Virus record (IMG/VR): IMGVR_UViG_3300042541_001664
Coordinates: 1 to 64,000 of that record
Source of the DNA: a virus
DNA: 64,000 nucleotides
Strand: one strand, 5' to 3'
The notes below the pieces were generated by a model that was not told the DNA's origin, searched no databases, and saw only the letters and a program-made list of their open reading frames with translations. Position numbers and translations under genes: made by a program. Positions 7,074-15,390 of this stretch are shown here, piece by piece. Positions within the stretch are counted from its first letter, which is position 1. Every line of letters begins with the position of its first letter.

Positions 7074-7841
7074 CTATTTCAACTGAAAGAAGTTATCATC
7101 ATCAGAACCAAGTAATGGCATAACTAAAAAGGTATAACCATTTAATCTCATAGTATGTGCATTTGACCACGTTCTGGCCTTGAAATTGATTGCACACTTT
7201 GGATCAATACTTCTGGCAAAATCAATAACCTCCAATAATTTGACTGGATTAAGAAATGATAACCCCACTTTAATCTTCATATTCTTATGTCCCAGCAATT
7301 TGCAAACTTCAACATACTTTCTAATTAAATCAATATCCCTTTGGGTAAAATCAACATCAAAAATATTCTCATCACTTAACTCTGGAATAACATTCCAATA
7401 TTGTGGAAACTTATTTCCAAACTCCTCCTCATTTTGGGCAACCAGATTTTTTAATTTATCAACATACATGTAAGTATCTTGAGTGAATTCTGAATCTGGT
7501 GCAGGAATTACAACCATTTTATGTGCATCTGTTAAGCAAATCTCCTTTCTATCAAAACAGAAGTATGCTGTCATCATAGCGGGTCTTAAATCATCTTTTC
7601 CTGCCAAAGATTTTAAACCAGCTCGTATCATTGTCTCAAAGTTTTTAAACTTTGTTGCTTTCTTTGGTTTAATATCCAAATCTTTCAACTTTTCATTTAG
7701 AAAGTTGTGCAAATTTACTTCATCATAATGTTCTTTTTTAAGATACAATTTGATTGCATCTTTGTCCTTGTTTTCCAATGCTCTTTGAAATAAATCTAAT
7801 TCATTTTCAATTGGCTTCTGGATGCTTTCTGATATTAACAT
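7074..7841 (-). CDS. Sliding-clamp-like (DnaN-like) protein
   Basis: 255 residues from the internal ATG at 7841; the longer frame would start upstream of its own promoter. A central block reads DDLRPAMMTAYFCFDRKE then CLTDAHKMVVIP, like the first domain of bacterial beta clamps, where RP, a beta strand and a TDGHRL-type motif follow in order. The C-terminus YTFLVMPLL resembles the clamp ending VMPM. The length is about two clamp domains rather than three. A role as phage processivity factor is plausible. The host-type promoter fits early expression. The homology is weak by eye. Confidence 0.45.
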   Translation of the reverse strand: MLISESIQKPIENELDLFQRALENKDKDAIKLYLKKEHYDEVNLHNFLNEKLKDLDIKPKKATKFKNFETMIRAGLKSLAGKDDLRPAMMTAYFCFDRKEICLTDAHKMVVIPAPDSEFTQDTYMYVDKLKNLVAQNEEEFGNKFPQYWNVIPELSDENIFDVDFTQRDIDLIRKYVEVCKLLGHKNMKIKVGLSFLNPVKLLEVIDFARSIDPKCAINFKARTWSNAHTMRLNGYTFLVMPLLGSDDDNFFQLK

Positions 7842-7873
7842 AATAGTATTGGTTTTGTGATTAATTGATATGC

Positions 7874-7881
7874 AAATATAC
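7874..7881 (-). promoter_or_regulatory. Host-type promoter -7 box TATATTTG
   Basis: TATATTTGC on the minus strand 32 bases upstream of the ATG at 7841, matching the Bacteroidota TAnnTTTG element. Confidence 0.65.
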
Positions 7882-7938
7882 GTATAATCCCCCAAATAAA
7901 AAAACCTATTACCAACTTTATTTTTATATTATATGAAT

Positions 7939-7967
7939 AAAAAAAGGCCACACTGTGTGCGACCTTT
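7939..7967 (-). terminator. Rho-independent terminator
   Basis: On the minus strand AAAGG...CACAC pairs with GTGTG...CCTTT (some G-T pairs) and is followed by seven T. It ends the gene at 7990-8454. Confidence 0.75.
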
Positions 7968-7989
7968 CTATACTAAATTTAGATGTTAC

Positions 7990-8454
7990 CTATTGCTTTG
8001 TCCAAGTAAACTTACCACCAGATTGAACTGGTTGGCTGGGATTAATTTGTGTTACCTTACTTGGGGTAGCCTGAACACTTTGTGTCGGAAATTCAAATCC
8101 CATAATCATACTAGGTAACTCAACAACATAAGCATCACAGTAACCCAATTTTCTTAAATTGGCAGCAGACACACTTGCTTTATCTCTGCTATTGAAAATC
8201 TGGGAGTAGAAATAATGGTATTGACTACCTAAATCAATTCTGATTATATACTCTCTGGCTTCAATCTTTCGGTCATATAGACCTACTTTCACCATATACA
8301 ACTTTGCTTCTACCACCGAAGTATCTTCAATACTACAAGGCGCAGGGGCTAGTTTCCTATATGGAAGTTCAAAGCATAGGGTGTCAATTAACATTGATTG
8401 AGATACACCAATTAAGGGTAATGAAATTAGAACTAATAAAATGAATCTTTTCAT
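7990..8454 (-). CDS. Secreted SPOR-like domain protein
   Basis: 154 residues with a clear signal peptide (MKRFILLVLISLPLIGVSQS). Residues about 52-115 read YMVKVGLYDRKIEAREYI then LRKLGYCDAYVVEL, the beta-alpha-beta rhythm of SPOR domains, which bind denuded peptidoglycan. The tail is Ser/Pro/Gln-rich and probably flexible. An exported phage protein with a cell-wall-binding fold might act at lysis or in altering the envelope; this is inference. Confidence 0.5.
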   Translation of the reverse strand: MKRFILLVLISLPLIGVSQSMLIDTLCFELPYRKLAPAPCSIEDTSVVEAKLYMVKVGLYDRKIEAREYIIRIDLGSQYHYFYSQIFNSRDKASVSAANLRKLGYCDAYVVELPSMIMGFEFPTQSVQATPSKVTQINPSQPVQSGGKFTWTKQ

Positions 8455-8509
8455 GTGTTTTGGTTTTTTTTATGGTTTAAAGATAAATGTTATTTATATA
8501 TAATGCAAG

Positions 8510-8776
8510 TTATTTTAAGTTTTTATTTTCTGCTCCATTGACCACCTTGCTTTTATTACTTTCTAGCAAGGTGGTCGTTGATAATATAAATTGAATCGCC
8601 TCATCTTCACTGATACTAACCAGTTTGCCTTTATCGTTAGGCAAATAATATTTGTGTAAGTCACCACGTACTAATGTGCATACTATTTTTAAACTACCGT
8701 GGTAAGTCGTGAAATCTTTAGACATTAATGCTGAATAGTACAGATTGTGAAGAATGTTGGCTACGTTGTTTTCCAT
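8510..8776 (-). CDS. Hypothetical protein
   Basis: 88 residues, opening MENNVANILHNLYYSALMS, with no motif I recognise. Its start overlaps the end of the small membrane ORF upstream. It probably belongs to a leftward group with 8761-8892 and 8885-9298 transcribed from the host-type promoter at 9319. Confidence 0.55.
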   Translation of the reverse strand: MENNVANILHNLYYSALMSKDFTTYHGSLKIVCTLVRGDLHKYYLPNDKGKLVSISEDEAIQFILSTTTLLESNKSKVVNGAENKNLK

Positions 8777-8892
8777 AATAAATCAAATATATAATAAGTT
8801 AATATTGCCAAAAATATGCCTTGGTAAACTAAAAAGGTTAAGACTGAAACAGTTAACAAATATAACACTATTTTTATTAATTTCCTAACCAT
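8761..8892 (-). CDS. Small single-pass membrane protein
   Basis: A 43-residue ORF opening MVRKLIKIVLYLLTV and ending FDLLWKTT. Almost the whole protein is hydrophobic. The ATG overlaps the TAG of the metallopeptidase-like gene upstream and its stop lies inside the start of the gene downstream, so it fills the gap exactly. That overlap pattern is the main evidence that it is real. Confidence 0.55.
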   Translation of the reverse strand: MVRKLIKIVLYLLTVSVLTFLVYQGIFLAILTYYIFDLLWKTT

Positions 8893-9298
8893 TTAGTATT
8901 TTTTTTATGTCGGTGAAACAATTTCTATAAAGATTTATTTCATTGTACCTGGCTTCAACTTCTAATGGATTATCATAATATCCATGTTTTTTAGCCAATT
9001 TCTGGTACTTTGTCTTAATTGGCTGCAAGTAGTGAGTGTACTCGTGAATAATTGTCTTAATCAAACATCTAATGTAAACATTTCTTTCCAAATTTATGGA
9101 GATTATGTTATCTACCACACAATATTCGCCATATGTAGTTTTTGCCATATCATCAGCAATCCCCCCAAGTAAAGTTATCCTGGGTCTGGAATACCTCCAG
9201 TTTATTCCAATGTGCTTTTCACACCAGTCTATAACTGCAAACGCAATTGCTGTGCTTTCTGAAAAAGTTAAATCTTCTGTTTTTGTTAAAAGTTTCAT
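8885..9298 (-). CDS. Zinc metallopeptidase-like protein (HEYTH)
   Basis: 137 residues. The motif HEYTHYLQ (HExxH) with a downstream PLEVEARYNE segment gives the two His and a candidate third Glu ligand of a zincin. The C-terminal part is short, so this is a minimal domain comparable to SprT-like or phage zincin proteins. Substrate unknown. A TATCTTTG promoter lies about 20 bases upstream of the ATG. Confidence 0.6.
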   Translation of the reverse strand: MKLLTKTEDLTFSESTAIAFAVIDWCEKHIGINWRYSRPRITLLGGIADDMAKTTYGEYCVVDNIISINLERNVYIRCLIKTIIHEYTHYLQPIKTKYQKLAKKHGYYDNPLEVEARYNEINLYRNCFTDIKKILNG

Positions 9299-9318
9299 GT
9301 GGTGGTTTGTTTAGATTA

Positions 9319-9326
9319 CAAAGATA
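9319..9326 (-). promoter_or_regulatory. Host-type promoter -7 box TATCTTTG
   Basis: TATCTTTG on the minus strand, 20 bases before the ATG at 9298. Confidence 0.6.
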
Positions 9327-9351
9327 CAAATCACATTCAACAATTCCAAAC

Positions 9352-9612
9352 TTATTCTAAAACTTTTAAAACTTTAATGTAAAAATAAATTATCACAAAT
9401 GATACTAATAATGAAAATAATAAGATTGTATAACTTACTTTAAGTTCACCTATAAAGGATTCTATTATTGATGCCATTGTTACAAATAACATAAAGCAAC
9501 CAAGCACAATTGCCATAAATGTGCCTAGCGATTTTAATGCTTTATTTTCATTTGTATTAAATAGCAAATACACCATAAAGGATATATAGCATAATAAAAA
9601 TACTACCATCAT
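9352..9612 (-). CDS. Small multi-pass membrane protein
   Basis: 86 residues with three predicted membrane segments (about 2-17, 28-52, 60-80). No family recognised. It starts two bases after the stop of the gene at 9615-9815, so the two form an operon. Confidence 0.5.
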   Translation of the reverse strand: MMVVFLLCYISFMVYLLFNTNENKALKSLGTFMAIVLGCFMLFVTMASIIESFIGELKVSYTILLFSLLVSFVIIYFYIKVLKVLE

Positions 9613-9614
9613 AG

Positions 9615-9815
9615 TTAGAATTTGTATTTGTTAAAAACATCTTTTAATTCAAGTGGTTCAACAAGTGTTTTAGGATCAACTATTTTAAATACATTTTTTC
9701 CCTCACTAACACCCAACCCATAACTTCCAAATCTGCAATATGTTATACCATCAAGCATGAAAAACTTACCATCTGGAAGTTCATTAAATTCAATAGAATT
9801 TTCTGTGTTTGTCAT
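9615..9815 (-). CDS. Hypothetical small protein
   Basis: 66 residues (opens MTNTENSIEFNELPDGKFF), acidic, no recognised domain. It heads a two-gene leftward operon with the membrane protein at 9352-9612. Confidence 0.5.
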   Translation of the reverse strand: MTNTENSIEFNELPDGKFFMLDGITYCRFGSYGLGVSEGKNVFKIVDPKTLVEPLELKDVFNKYKF

Positions 9816-9873
9816 AGTTATTTTGTTTTGTTAAGAAAAGATAATAAACTTTGTCACATAATCCAAAATAAAA

Positions 9874-10779
9874 TCATTTTAAGTAAGAAAAAATATGTGC
9901 AATAACATCAACAGTCCAGGCATTGCCAATCATCTTTTTTGCTTGTGATACTGATACCAAATTTGTATACCCCTCTGGTAGTGTTTGAAGCCTCTCATAT
10001 TCCAATAATGAATAATATCTAAATGGTAGTTTATCTTTAAATGCGTTTGGATGTCTACCAATTGGCAAAGGGGTTAAAACATTATCCTTATCAACTGTTG
10101 TTAAGCAATTGCTTTTATTTGTGTTTGTTGCTCTAACTTCCAGACATTGTGTGATAGGAATATCTTTATTATAATCACTCCTCTTACCAGCCTCATTAAG
10201 CCTTCTACCAATGATGGTGGCCTTATTTAACCTTCTACCCCTAATTGCGGCTGGATTGGCATTAGAATCAATTTCTAGCACATCATTGAGGGTTATTCCC
10301 CTATCCTCAGGAATACCAACGCCAGGAATATTTGTCCAATATAATCTAACCCTATTCTGAGCTGATACTAATGAACTATTAATTTTGATTGGGGCAACTC
10401 CTAGATATTCTGTAATAATATCCTCATATTCTTTTTTCATCACAACATTTTCCAATAAGAAATATTTTGGTTTGCACTCATTAATCAATCTAACAAATTC
10501 AAAAAACAATTTACTTCTTGGATCGTCAAAATTAAGTTGCTTACCTGCAAATGAAAATCCTTGGCAAGGGCTACCGCCAATTAACAAATCAATCTTTGAT
10601 GCAATAAATTCAATTTTTGTCACATCACCTAATTGAACTGTGTTGGGGTAATGATGCTGTGTAACTTTTATGGCATTCTTATCTATTTCTGATGCAAAAT
10701 AATTGTTGTATGGAATATTAGCCTTATTCAAGGCAATTTGCCCACAACTTATTCCATCAAACAAACTCAATACATTCAT
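9874..10779 (-). CDS. C5-cytosine DNA methyltransferase 1
   Basis: 301 residues with the family motifs in order: I, LSLFDGISCGQIAL; IV, GGSPCQGFSFAGKQLNF with the catalytic Cys; VI, LLENV; VIII, QNRVRLYWTNI; and the C-terminal motif X, IGNAWTVDVIAHIF. The target-recognition segment between VIII and IX is short (residues about 165-235) and includes two RGRRLN/IGRRLN stretches. It methylates C5 of cytosine in a short DNA site, presumably to block host restriction. Last gene of the leftward array. Confidence 0.9.
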   Translation of the reverse strand: MNVLSLFDGISCGQIALNKANIPYNNYFASEIDKNAIKVTQHHYPNTVQLGDVTKIEFIASKIDLLIGGSPCQGFSFAGKQLNFDDPRSKLFFEFVRLINECKPKYFLLENVVMKKEYEDIITEYLGVAPIKINSSLVSAQNRVRLYWTNIPGVGIPEDRGITLNDVLEIDSNANPAAIRGRRLNKATIIGRRLNEAGKRSDYNKDIPITQCLEVRATNTNKSNCLTTVDKDNVLTPLPIGRHPNAFKDKLPFRYYSLLEYERLQTLPEGYTNLVSVSQAKKMIGNAWTVDVIAHIFSYLK

Positions 10780-10842
10780 ATTTCAATATTTTTTAATATA
10801 TGAGCAATAACATCAACTGCCCACGCATTACCTATTATGTAT
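10776..10842 (-). pseudogene. Orphan 3' end of a C5 methyltransferase gene
   Basis: Right after the ICEA-like stop, another frame reads IGNAWAVDVIAHILKNIEI and a TGA that overlaps the next methyltransferase start (ATGA). This is motif X and the C-terminus of the family with no body. The HNH gene appears to have replaced the rest of a methyltransferase. Confidence 0.75.
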
Positions 10843-11425
10843 TTAAATTTAATGCTTGTTTAAATTTAATACAATCATTCCAATAACAACCATTACAAGT
10901 CCCTTCATATTTATCAACACCTTCAATATATGAAATAGGAAAACCTAAAGTTTTAGCATCAAATCTTATACCTGTATTAATACATCGAGTACAATCTGTT
11001 CTTTTGTTTAAATTTGCTTGACCACACAAAGGCTGAAAATCTTCTACTTTTTGAGTCTCTGTATTTAAAACATTTTCATCATCATACCTACCATTTTTAT
11101 GGTCAATAACAATTCGATTGTTAGTTGTATCATTAAACCCTGTATGCACACAAGGTTTATTCGATAATTGATTTCTAATTTCTTTTTTTATAGGTCTATT
11201 GGATTTTTGAATTTCAACAAATCCATTAAACCTCCAATGTGTTATATTATTAATTATTTTTTTTTCTAATTTTAGATGGTTCAAACCCCTATTCCTCATC
11301 CAATGATTACCATTTCTTGGATATAAATTAGCAAAATCATCAACAAGTTCATTTTTTGAAACCCATCTTGATATTCCGTATTTATCTGGTTTGAATAATA
11401 AGAGAACCAAATTTGTATTACTCAT
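10835..11425 (-). CDS. ICEA/NlaIII-like HNH restriction endonuclease
   Basis: 196 residues. The core reads RIVIDHKNGRYDD, then VEDFQPLCGQANLNKR and a Cys-rich part (CTRCINTG, later CNGCYWNDC). That order matches my memory of NlaIII and Helicobacter IceA1, HNH restriction enzymes that cut CATG; the DH and N of the HNH fold and paired CxxC motifs are visible. It sits inside a methyltransferase array and abuts a methyltransferase fragment. It could act as a restriction enzyme or as a selfish, homing-like element. Sequence specificity cannot be read from this. Confidence 0.65.
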   Translation of the reverse strand: MSNTNLVLLLFKPDKYGISRWVSKNELVDDFANLYPRNGNHWMRNRGLNHLKLEKKIINNITHWRFNGFVEIQKSNRPIKKEIRNQLSNKPCVHTGFNDTTNNRIVIDHKNGRYDDENVLNTETQKVEDFQPLCGQANLNKRTDCTRCINTGIRFDAKTLGFPISYIEGVDKYEGTCNGCYWNDCIKFKQALNLNT

Positions 11426-11485
11426 AATTTTGTTTTTTAATTAAGGTAAAATTAATGTTTTTTTTTAATTAAAGTAAATTTATTA

Positions 11486-12316
11486 CTAAATATTTTTGAA
11501 AATGTGGAAAATAACATCAACTGTCCAGCCATCACCAATACAATCATACGCCTCATCATAAGATAGTATTTTTGTATATCCAACAGGTAGGGTTTGTAAT
11601 TTTTCTATTTCAGTTTGCGATAAATATCTATACACCCCATCTCTGTATAGGTAATTTTCATTCCATTTCTTATGACCTAATGCTGTGAGGCATCCACTCT
11701 TAGGATATGGATTCACTTTAGTATATCCATTTTTTATTGATTTTTTACCGCTTTCAGAATTAAGCCATTTTACTCTACACTCATCAGCCAACACCCCGGA
11801 ATAATCAAAAATATCATTTGTAGTTATTCCCTTATCTAGGGGTTGTTTAATGTCTGGGATATTTGTCCAGTAATATCTTGGTCTATTTTGTGCTGAAACT
11901 AATTTACTATTAATTGATATTGGTTTTATTCCTAAAGTTTCAGTAATAGTATTGGTGGCCTCCTTGTTACCATGAGTATTTTCAAGTAGGTAATATTTTG
12001 GTTTAACTTCATCAAGTAATCTAATATATTCCCAGAACAATCTACTTTCTGAATGTTCAAGTCCTTCTTGATTTTTATTTAGCCTTGAGATACCCTTACA
12101 AGGGCTACCACCAATAAATAAATCAATCTTTGGTAAATCACTACCTTTTAAATTTAAAATATCCCCCAATTGAATTGTGTTGGGGTAATTATCTAAAGTG
12201 CATTTTATTGCGTGAGGTTTAATTTCAGATGCATAATAATTGTCATATGATATATTTGCTCTATTTAAAGCAATTTGCCCACAACTGATTCCATCAAACA
12301 AACTTAATACATTCAT
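11486..12316 (-). CDS. C5-cytosine DNA methyltransferase 2
   Basis: 276 residues, shortest of the five. Motif I LSLFDGISCGQIAL, motif IV GGSPCKGISRLNKNQ with catalytic Cys but Lys instead of Gln after it, motif VI YLLENTHG instead of ENV, motif VIII QNRPRYYWTNI, C-terminus IGDGWTVDVIFHIF. The changes spare the catalytic Cys and the ENV Glu, so activity is likely but specificity or rate may differ. Starts with a 4-base overlap to the upstream copy. Confidence 0.85.
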   Translation of the reverse strand: MNVLSLFDGISCGQIALNRANISYDNYYASEIKPHAIKCTLDNYPNTIQLGDILNLKGSDLPKIDLFIGGSPCKGISRLNKNQEGLEHSESRLFWEYIRLLDEVKPKYYLLENTHGNKEATNTITETLGIKPISINSKLVSAQNRPRYYWTNIPDIKQPLDKGITTNDIFDYSGVLADECRVKWLNSESGKKSIKNGYTKVNPYPKSGCLTALGHKKWNENYLYRDGVYRYLSQTEIEKLQTLPVGYTKILSYDEAYDCIGDGWTVDVIFHIFKNI

Positions 12317-13383
12317 ATTTCAATATTTTTAAATATGTGAGCAATAACATCAACAGTCCAACCATTCCCCAGCATTTTATACCTTTGAGTATTTGAAACA
12401 CTTTTTGTATATCCAATAGGTACAGTTTGAAGTTTCTCGAAATGGTTCGGATTTAAATAAAACATTTCTTTACCATCAGTAATCGTTTTTCGCTGTCCTA
12501 CACCTGTTAGTGTTGTAAGTGTTGGATGCTTTCCATCAATATGATAAATTCGTTTTGCCATATCAAATGAATTGTTTTTAATTTCAAATTCTGTAACCGC
12601 CTTATCATATTTACAATCTTCAATACTCAAACATTTTTTTAGTTTATCCCAATATTCAACATCAGGTATTGAAAAACTGCCATCCATTCTGAACCAATGT
12701 TCTACCATAGTTTTTGGGGCATCACAAAAATTTGCTATTTCGTTTATCGTTTTTGTTTTATGGTTTCGCAAAAATAAAGCAAGTTCTTTTTTATCAATGT
12801 AATTTTTTCTTACACTAACTTTAAAATCAGATTTGCTCATCAGTATTTTATTTTTACGTTCATTAACAATCGGTAGTCCTAAAACATCTGCAATAACTTC
12901 ATTTGAGTTTGGTAATTCATTTTGAAAAGGAATATTTGTCCAATACAATCGTTTTCTCTGCTGTGCTGAAAATAATGAACTGCAAATCTCAATAGGTTTT
13001 ACACCCAACTCATTTGATATTATATCTTGCCACTCTTGTTTCATTTTAACATTCTCCAAAAGAAAATATTTTGGTTTTGTTTCCTTTAATACTCTAACAT
13101 ATTCCCAAAATAATTTACTCTTCCCATCAAATCCATTTCTTAAACCTGCGTTGCTGAAACTTTGACAAGGGCTACCCCCAATTAGCAAATCAATCTTTGG
13201 TAGATCATCTCCATTTATTTGGGTTACATCCCCCAATTGTATTGTTTCTGGATAATTGTGTTGCGTAACATTTATAGCATTCTTATCAATTTCAGCAGCA
13301 TAATACTTATCATAAGGAATATTTGCTCGATTTAAAGCAATCTGTCCGCAACTCATACCATCAAACAAACTTAATACATTCAT
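12313..13383 (-). CDS. C5-cytosine DNA methyltransferase 3 with HTH-like insertion
   Basis: 356 residues. Motifs I (LSLFDGMSCGQIAL), IV (GGSPCQSFSNAG), VI (LLENVKMK), VIII (QQRKRLYWTNI) and X (LGNGWTVDVIAHIF) are intact. Between VIII and IX there is an insertion of about 90 residues including FLRNHKTKTINEIANF and a following recognition-helix-like segment (TMVEHWFRMDG), which looks like a helix-turn-helix. This probably forms the DNA-recognition part. Confidence 0.88.
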   Translation of the reverse strand: MNVLSLFDGMSCGQIALNRANIPYDKYYAAEIDKNAINVTQHNYPETIQLGDVTQINGDDLPKIDLLIGGSPCQSFSNAGLRNGFDGKSKLFWEYVRVLKETKPKYFLLENVKMKQEWQDIISNELGVKPIEICSSLFSAQQRKRLYWTNIPFQNELPNSNEVIADVLGLPIVNERKNKILMSKSDFKVSVRKNYIDKKELALFLRNHKTKTINEIANFCDAPKTMVEHWFRMDGSFSIPDVEYWDKLKKCLSIEDCKYDKAVTEFEIKNNSFDMAKRIYHIDGKHPTLTTLTGVGQRKTITDGKEMFYLNPNHFEKLQTVPIGYTKSVSNTQRYKMLGNGWTVDVIAHIFKNIEI

Positions 13384-14570
13384 AATTCAATATTTTTTAG
13401 TATATGAGCAATAACATCAACAGTCCAACCATTCCCCAACATCTTATATCTTTGGGTATTTGATACCCCTTCTGTATAATTGTCAGGAACAGTTTGCAAT
13501 CTTTCACACTCAATGGGAGTTAATTTCCTAATCTTGTATTTATCGTTTATATCATCTGTTATTAGTGCATTACCAATCCCAGTACTTCCACCACTATTTG
13601 CTGACAAACAAGGTGATTTTCCATCAGTTGAATATATTCTTTCCCCTTGTGAAAAGTTTCTTTGCAAGTTTTTCCCATTATCAAGCCATTTCTTATTTCC
13701 ACCCAATGCACCAACACATTTTAATTCAGATTCTGAATGATGACTATCAATTGTAATAACATATGGCATAAAGGAGGGGGTAATTGCAGTAAATTTACCT
13801 TCATCTGAATAAATTCTATCCTGTAATGATGGTTGTAAATCTGGAATTCCATTTCTACCCCCCTTTGAGTTAATACATATTGGAATATCTTTAATATATT
13901 GCTGATCCCTACCACCCATTTTATAATATCCAGCATGTATTGTTCCTGACTTTTCTGGTAAACTAGTTTCTTTAATGACTTTATTATTGTGTCTATTTAA
14001 TTTTTCAATAGCAATCTTTGATATGTAATATTTATCATCCACAATAGGTTCTAAAATATCTTTTAAATATATTTTTCTATTTTCTGGTTGTTCTATACCT
14101 CCAATATTGGTCCAATACAACCTAAGTCTGTTCTGCGCTGACACCAATGAACTATTAATTCTTATTGGTTCAACACCCATATGCTCTGAAATTATATCAG
14201 AAAACTCTTTCTTCATTTTTACATTCTCAAGCAAAAATTTTACATCTGGGTTCTTTATTCTAACTTCATTTAATATTCTAACAAACTCAAAAAACAATTT
14301 GCTTCTTGGGTCATCAAAATTAAGTTGCTTACCAGCAAAAGAGAACCCCTGACATGGACTCCCCCCAATTAACAAATCAATCTTTGGTAAAGTACTCGCA
14401 TCTAATTTTGTTACATCCCCCAGTTGTTTTGTGTTTGGGTGATTTTTCTGTGTAACTTGCATAGCGTATTTATCAATTTCACAAGCAAAATAATTATCAT
14501 AATTCAGCCCCAATTTATTCAAGGCAATTTGACCACAAGACATCCCATCAAATAAACTTAATATATTCAT
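13380..14570 (-). CDS. C5-cytosine DNA methyltransferase 4
   Basis: 396 residues, longest of the array. Motif I LSLFDGMSCGQIAL, IV GGSPCQGFSFAGKQLNF, VI LLENVKMK, VIII QNRLRLYWTNI, then a long target-recognition region (residues about 175-340) with repeated IYSDEG/IYSTDG segments near the catalytic lobe, and C-terminus LGNGWTVDVIAHIL. The N-terminal half is nearly the same as copy 1, whereas the recognition region is unrelated, suggesting domain swapping. Confidence 0.9.
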   Translation of the reverse strand: MNILSLFDGMSCGQIALNKLGLNYDNYFACEIDKYAMQVTQKNHPNTKQLGDVTKLDASTLPKIDLLIGGSPCQGFSFAGKQLNFDDPRSKLFFEFVRILNEVRIKNPDVKFLLENVKMKKEFSDIISEHMGVEPIRINSSLVSAQNRLRLYWTNIGGIEQPENRKIYLKDILEPIVDDKYYISKIAIEKLNRHNNKVIKETSLPEKSGTIHAGYYKMGGRDQQYIKDIPICINSKGGRNGIPDLQPSLQDRIYSDEGKFTAITPSFMPYVITIDSHHSESELKCVGALGGNKKWLDNGKNLQRNFSQGERIYSTDGKSPCLSANSGGSTGIGNALITDDINDKYKIRKLTPIECERLQTVPDNYTEGVSNTQRYKMLGNGWTVDVIAHILKNIEL

Positions 14571-15382
14571 AATTTAATATTTTTTAATATATGGGCAATA
14601 ACATCAACTGTCCACCCGTTCCCCAACATTTTATACCTTTGAGTGTTTGAAACACTTTTTGTATATCCAATAGGCATAGTTTGTATTCTTTCACATTCTT
14701 CTGGCGTAAGCATTCTATGGGCAGTTCTATCATCATCTAAAAAACTTTCCCTAATACTAATTGCTGGTCTACCACTTCCTCTTATACCTTTGTAATAGGT
14801 TGCAGTTAATGTGTTAAATATATTTTTTTGTTTAAAAACTCTATCTACCCCACAAGATGTTGGAAACCCTTCTCCCTCTATAAAATCAGAAATATTGTAA
14901 TGCTTTTGTTCAGGCTGCACCACATTTGGTATATTAGTCCAATATAGTCTTCTTCGTGCTTGGGGTACAAATTTAGCACTTGAAATTTCAATTGGTTTAA
15001 CATTTAACGCTTCAGTAATTATATCTTCCCACTCTTTTTTCATAATTACATTTTCCAATAAAAAATAAGTTGGATTAACCTCTTTTAATACTCTAACATA
15101 ATCCCAGAATAATCCACTTTTCCCATCAAAACCTGTATTATCACCAACTCTACTAAAACTTTGACAAGGACTACCGCCAATCACCAAATCAATCTTTGGT
15201 AATGTACTAACATCTAGTTTTGTTATATCCCCTAACTGAATTGTTTTTGGATAATTATGTTGGGCTACATCCATAGCATATTTATCAATCTCAGATGCAA
15301 AATAATTATCATATTGCACCCCTACTCTATTTAGAGCAATCTGTCCACAAGACATCCCATCAAATAAACTTAATACATTCAT
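14567..15382 (-). CDS. C5-cytosine DNA methyltransferase 5
   Basis: 271 residues. Motif I LSLFDGMSCGQIAL, IV GGSPCQSFSRVG, VI LLENVIMK, VIII PQARRRLYWTNI, X LGNGWTVDVIAHIL. Recognition region short. It is the first of the five overlapping genes and follows the more distant methyltransferase by eight bases. Confidence 0.9.
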   Translation of the reverse strand: MNVLSLFDGMSCGQIALNRVGVQYDNYFASEIDKYAMDVAQHNYPKTIQLGDITKLDVSTLPKIDLVIGGSPCQSFSRVGDNTGFDGKSGLFWDYVRVLKEVNPTYFLLENVIMKKEWEDIITEALNVKPIEISSAKFVPQARRRLYWTNIPNVVQPEQKHYNISDFIEGEGFPTSCGVDRVFKQKNIFNTLTATYYKGIRGSGRPAISIRESFLDDDRTAHRMLTPEECERIQTMPIGYTKSVSNTQRYKMLGNGWTVDVIAHILKNIKL

Positions 15383-15390
15383 AAAAATTA

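Noticed and set aside
7842-7895. N-terminal extension of the clamp-like gene
   Set aside because: The extension would start upstream of a good TATATTTG promoter; the ATG at 7841 is preferred.
10385-10636. Plus-strand ORFs in the methyltransferase array (also 14107-14352, 12572-12802, 13480-13740)
   Set aside because: All are antisense to regions with clear methyltransferase motifs.
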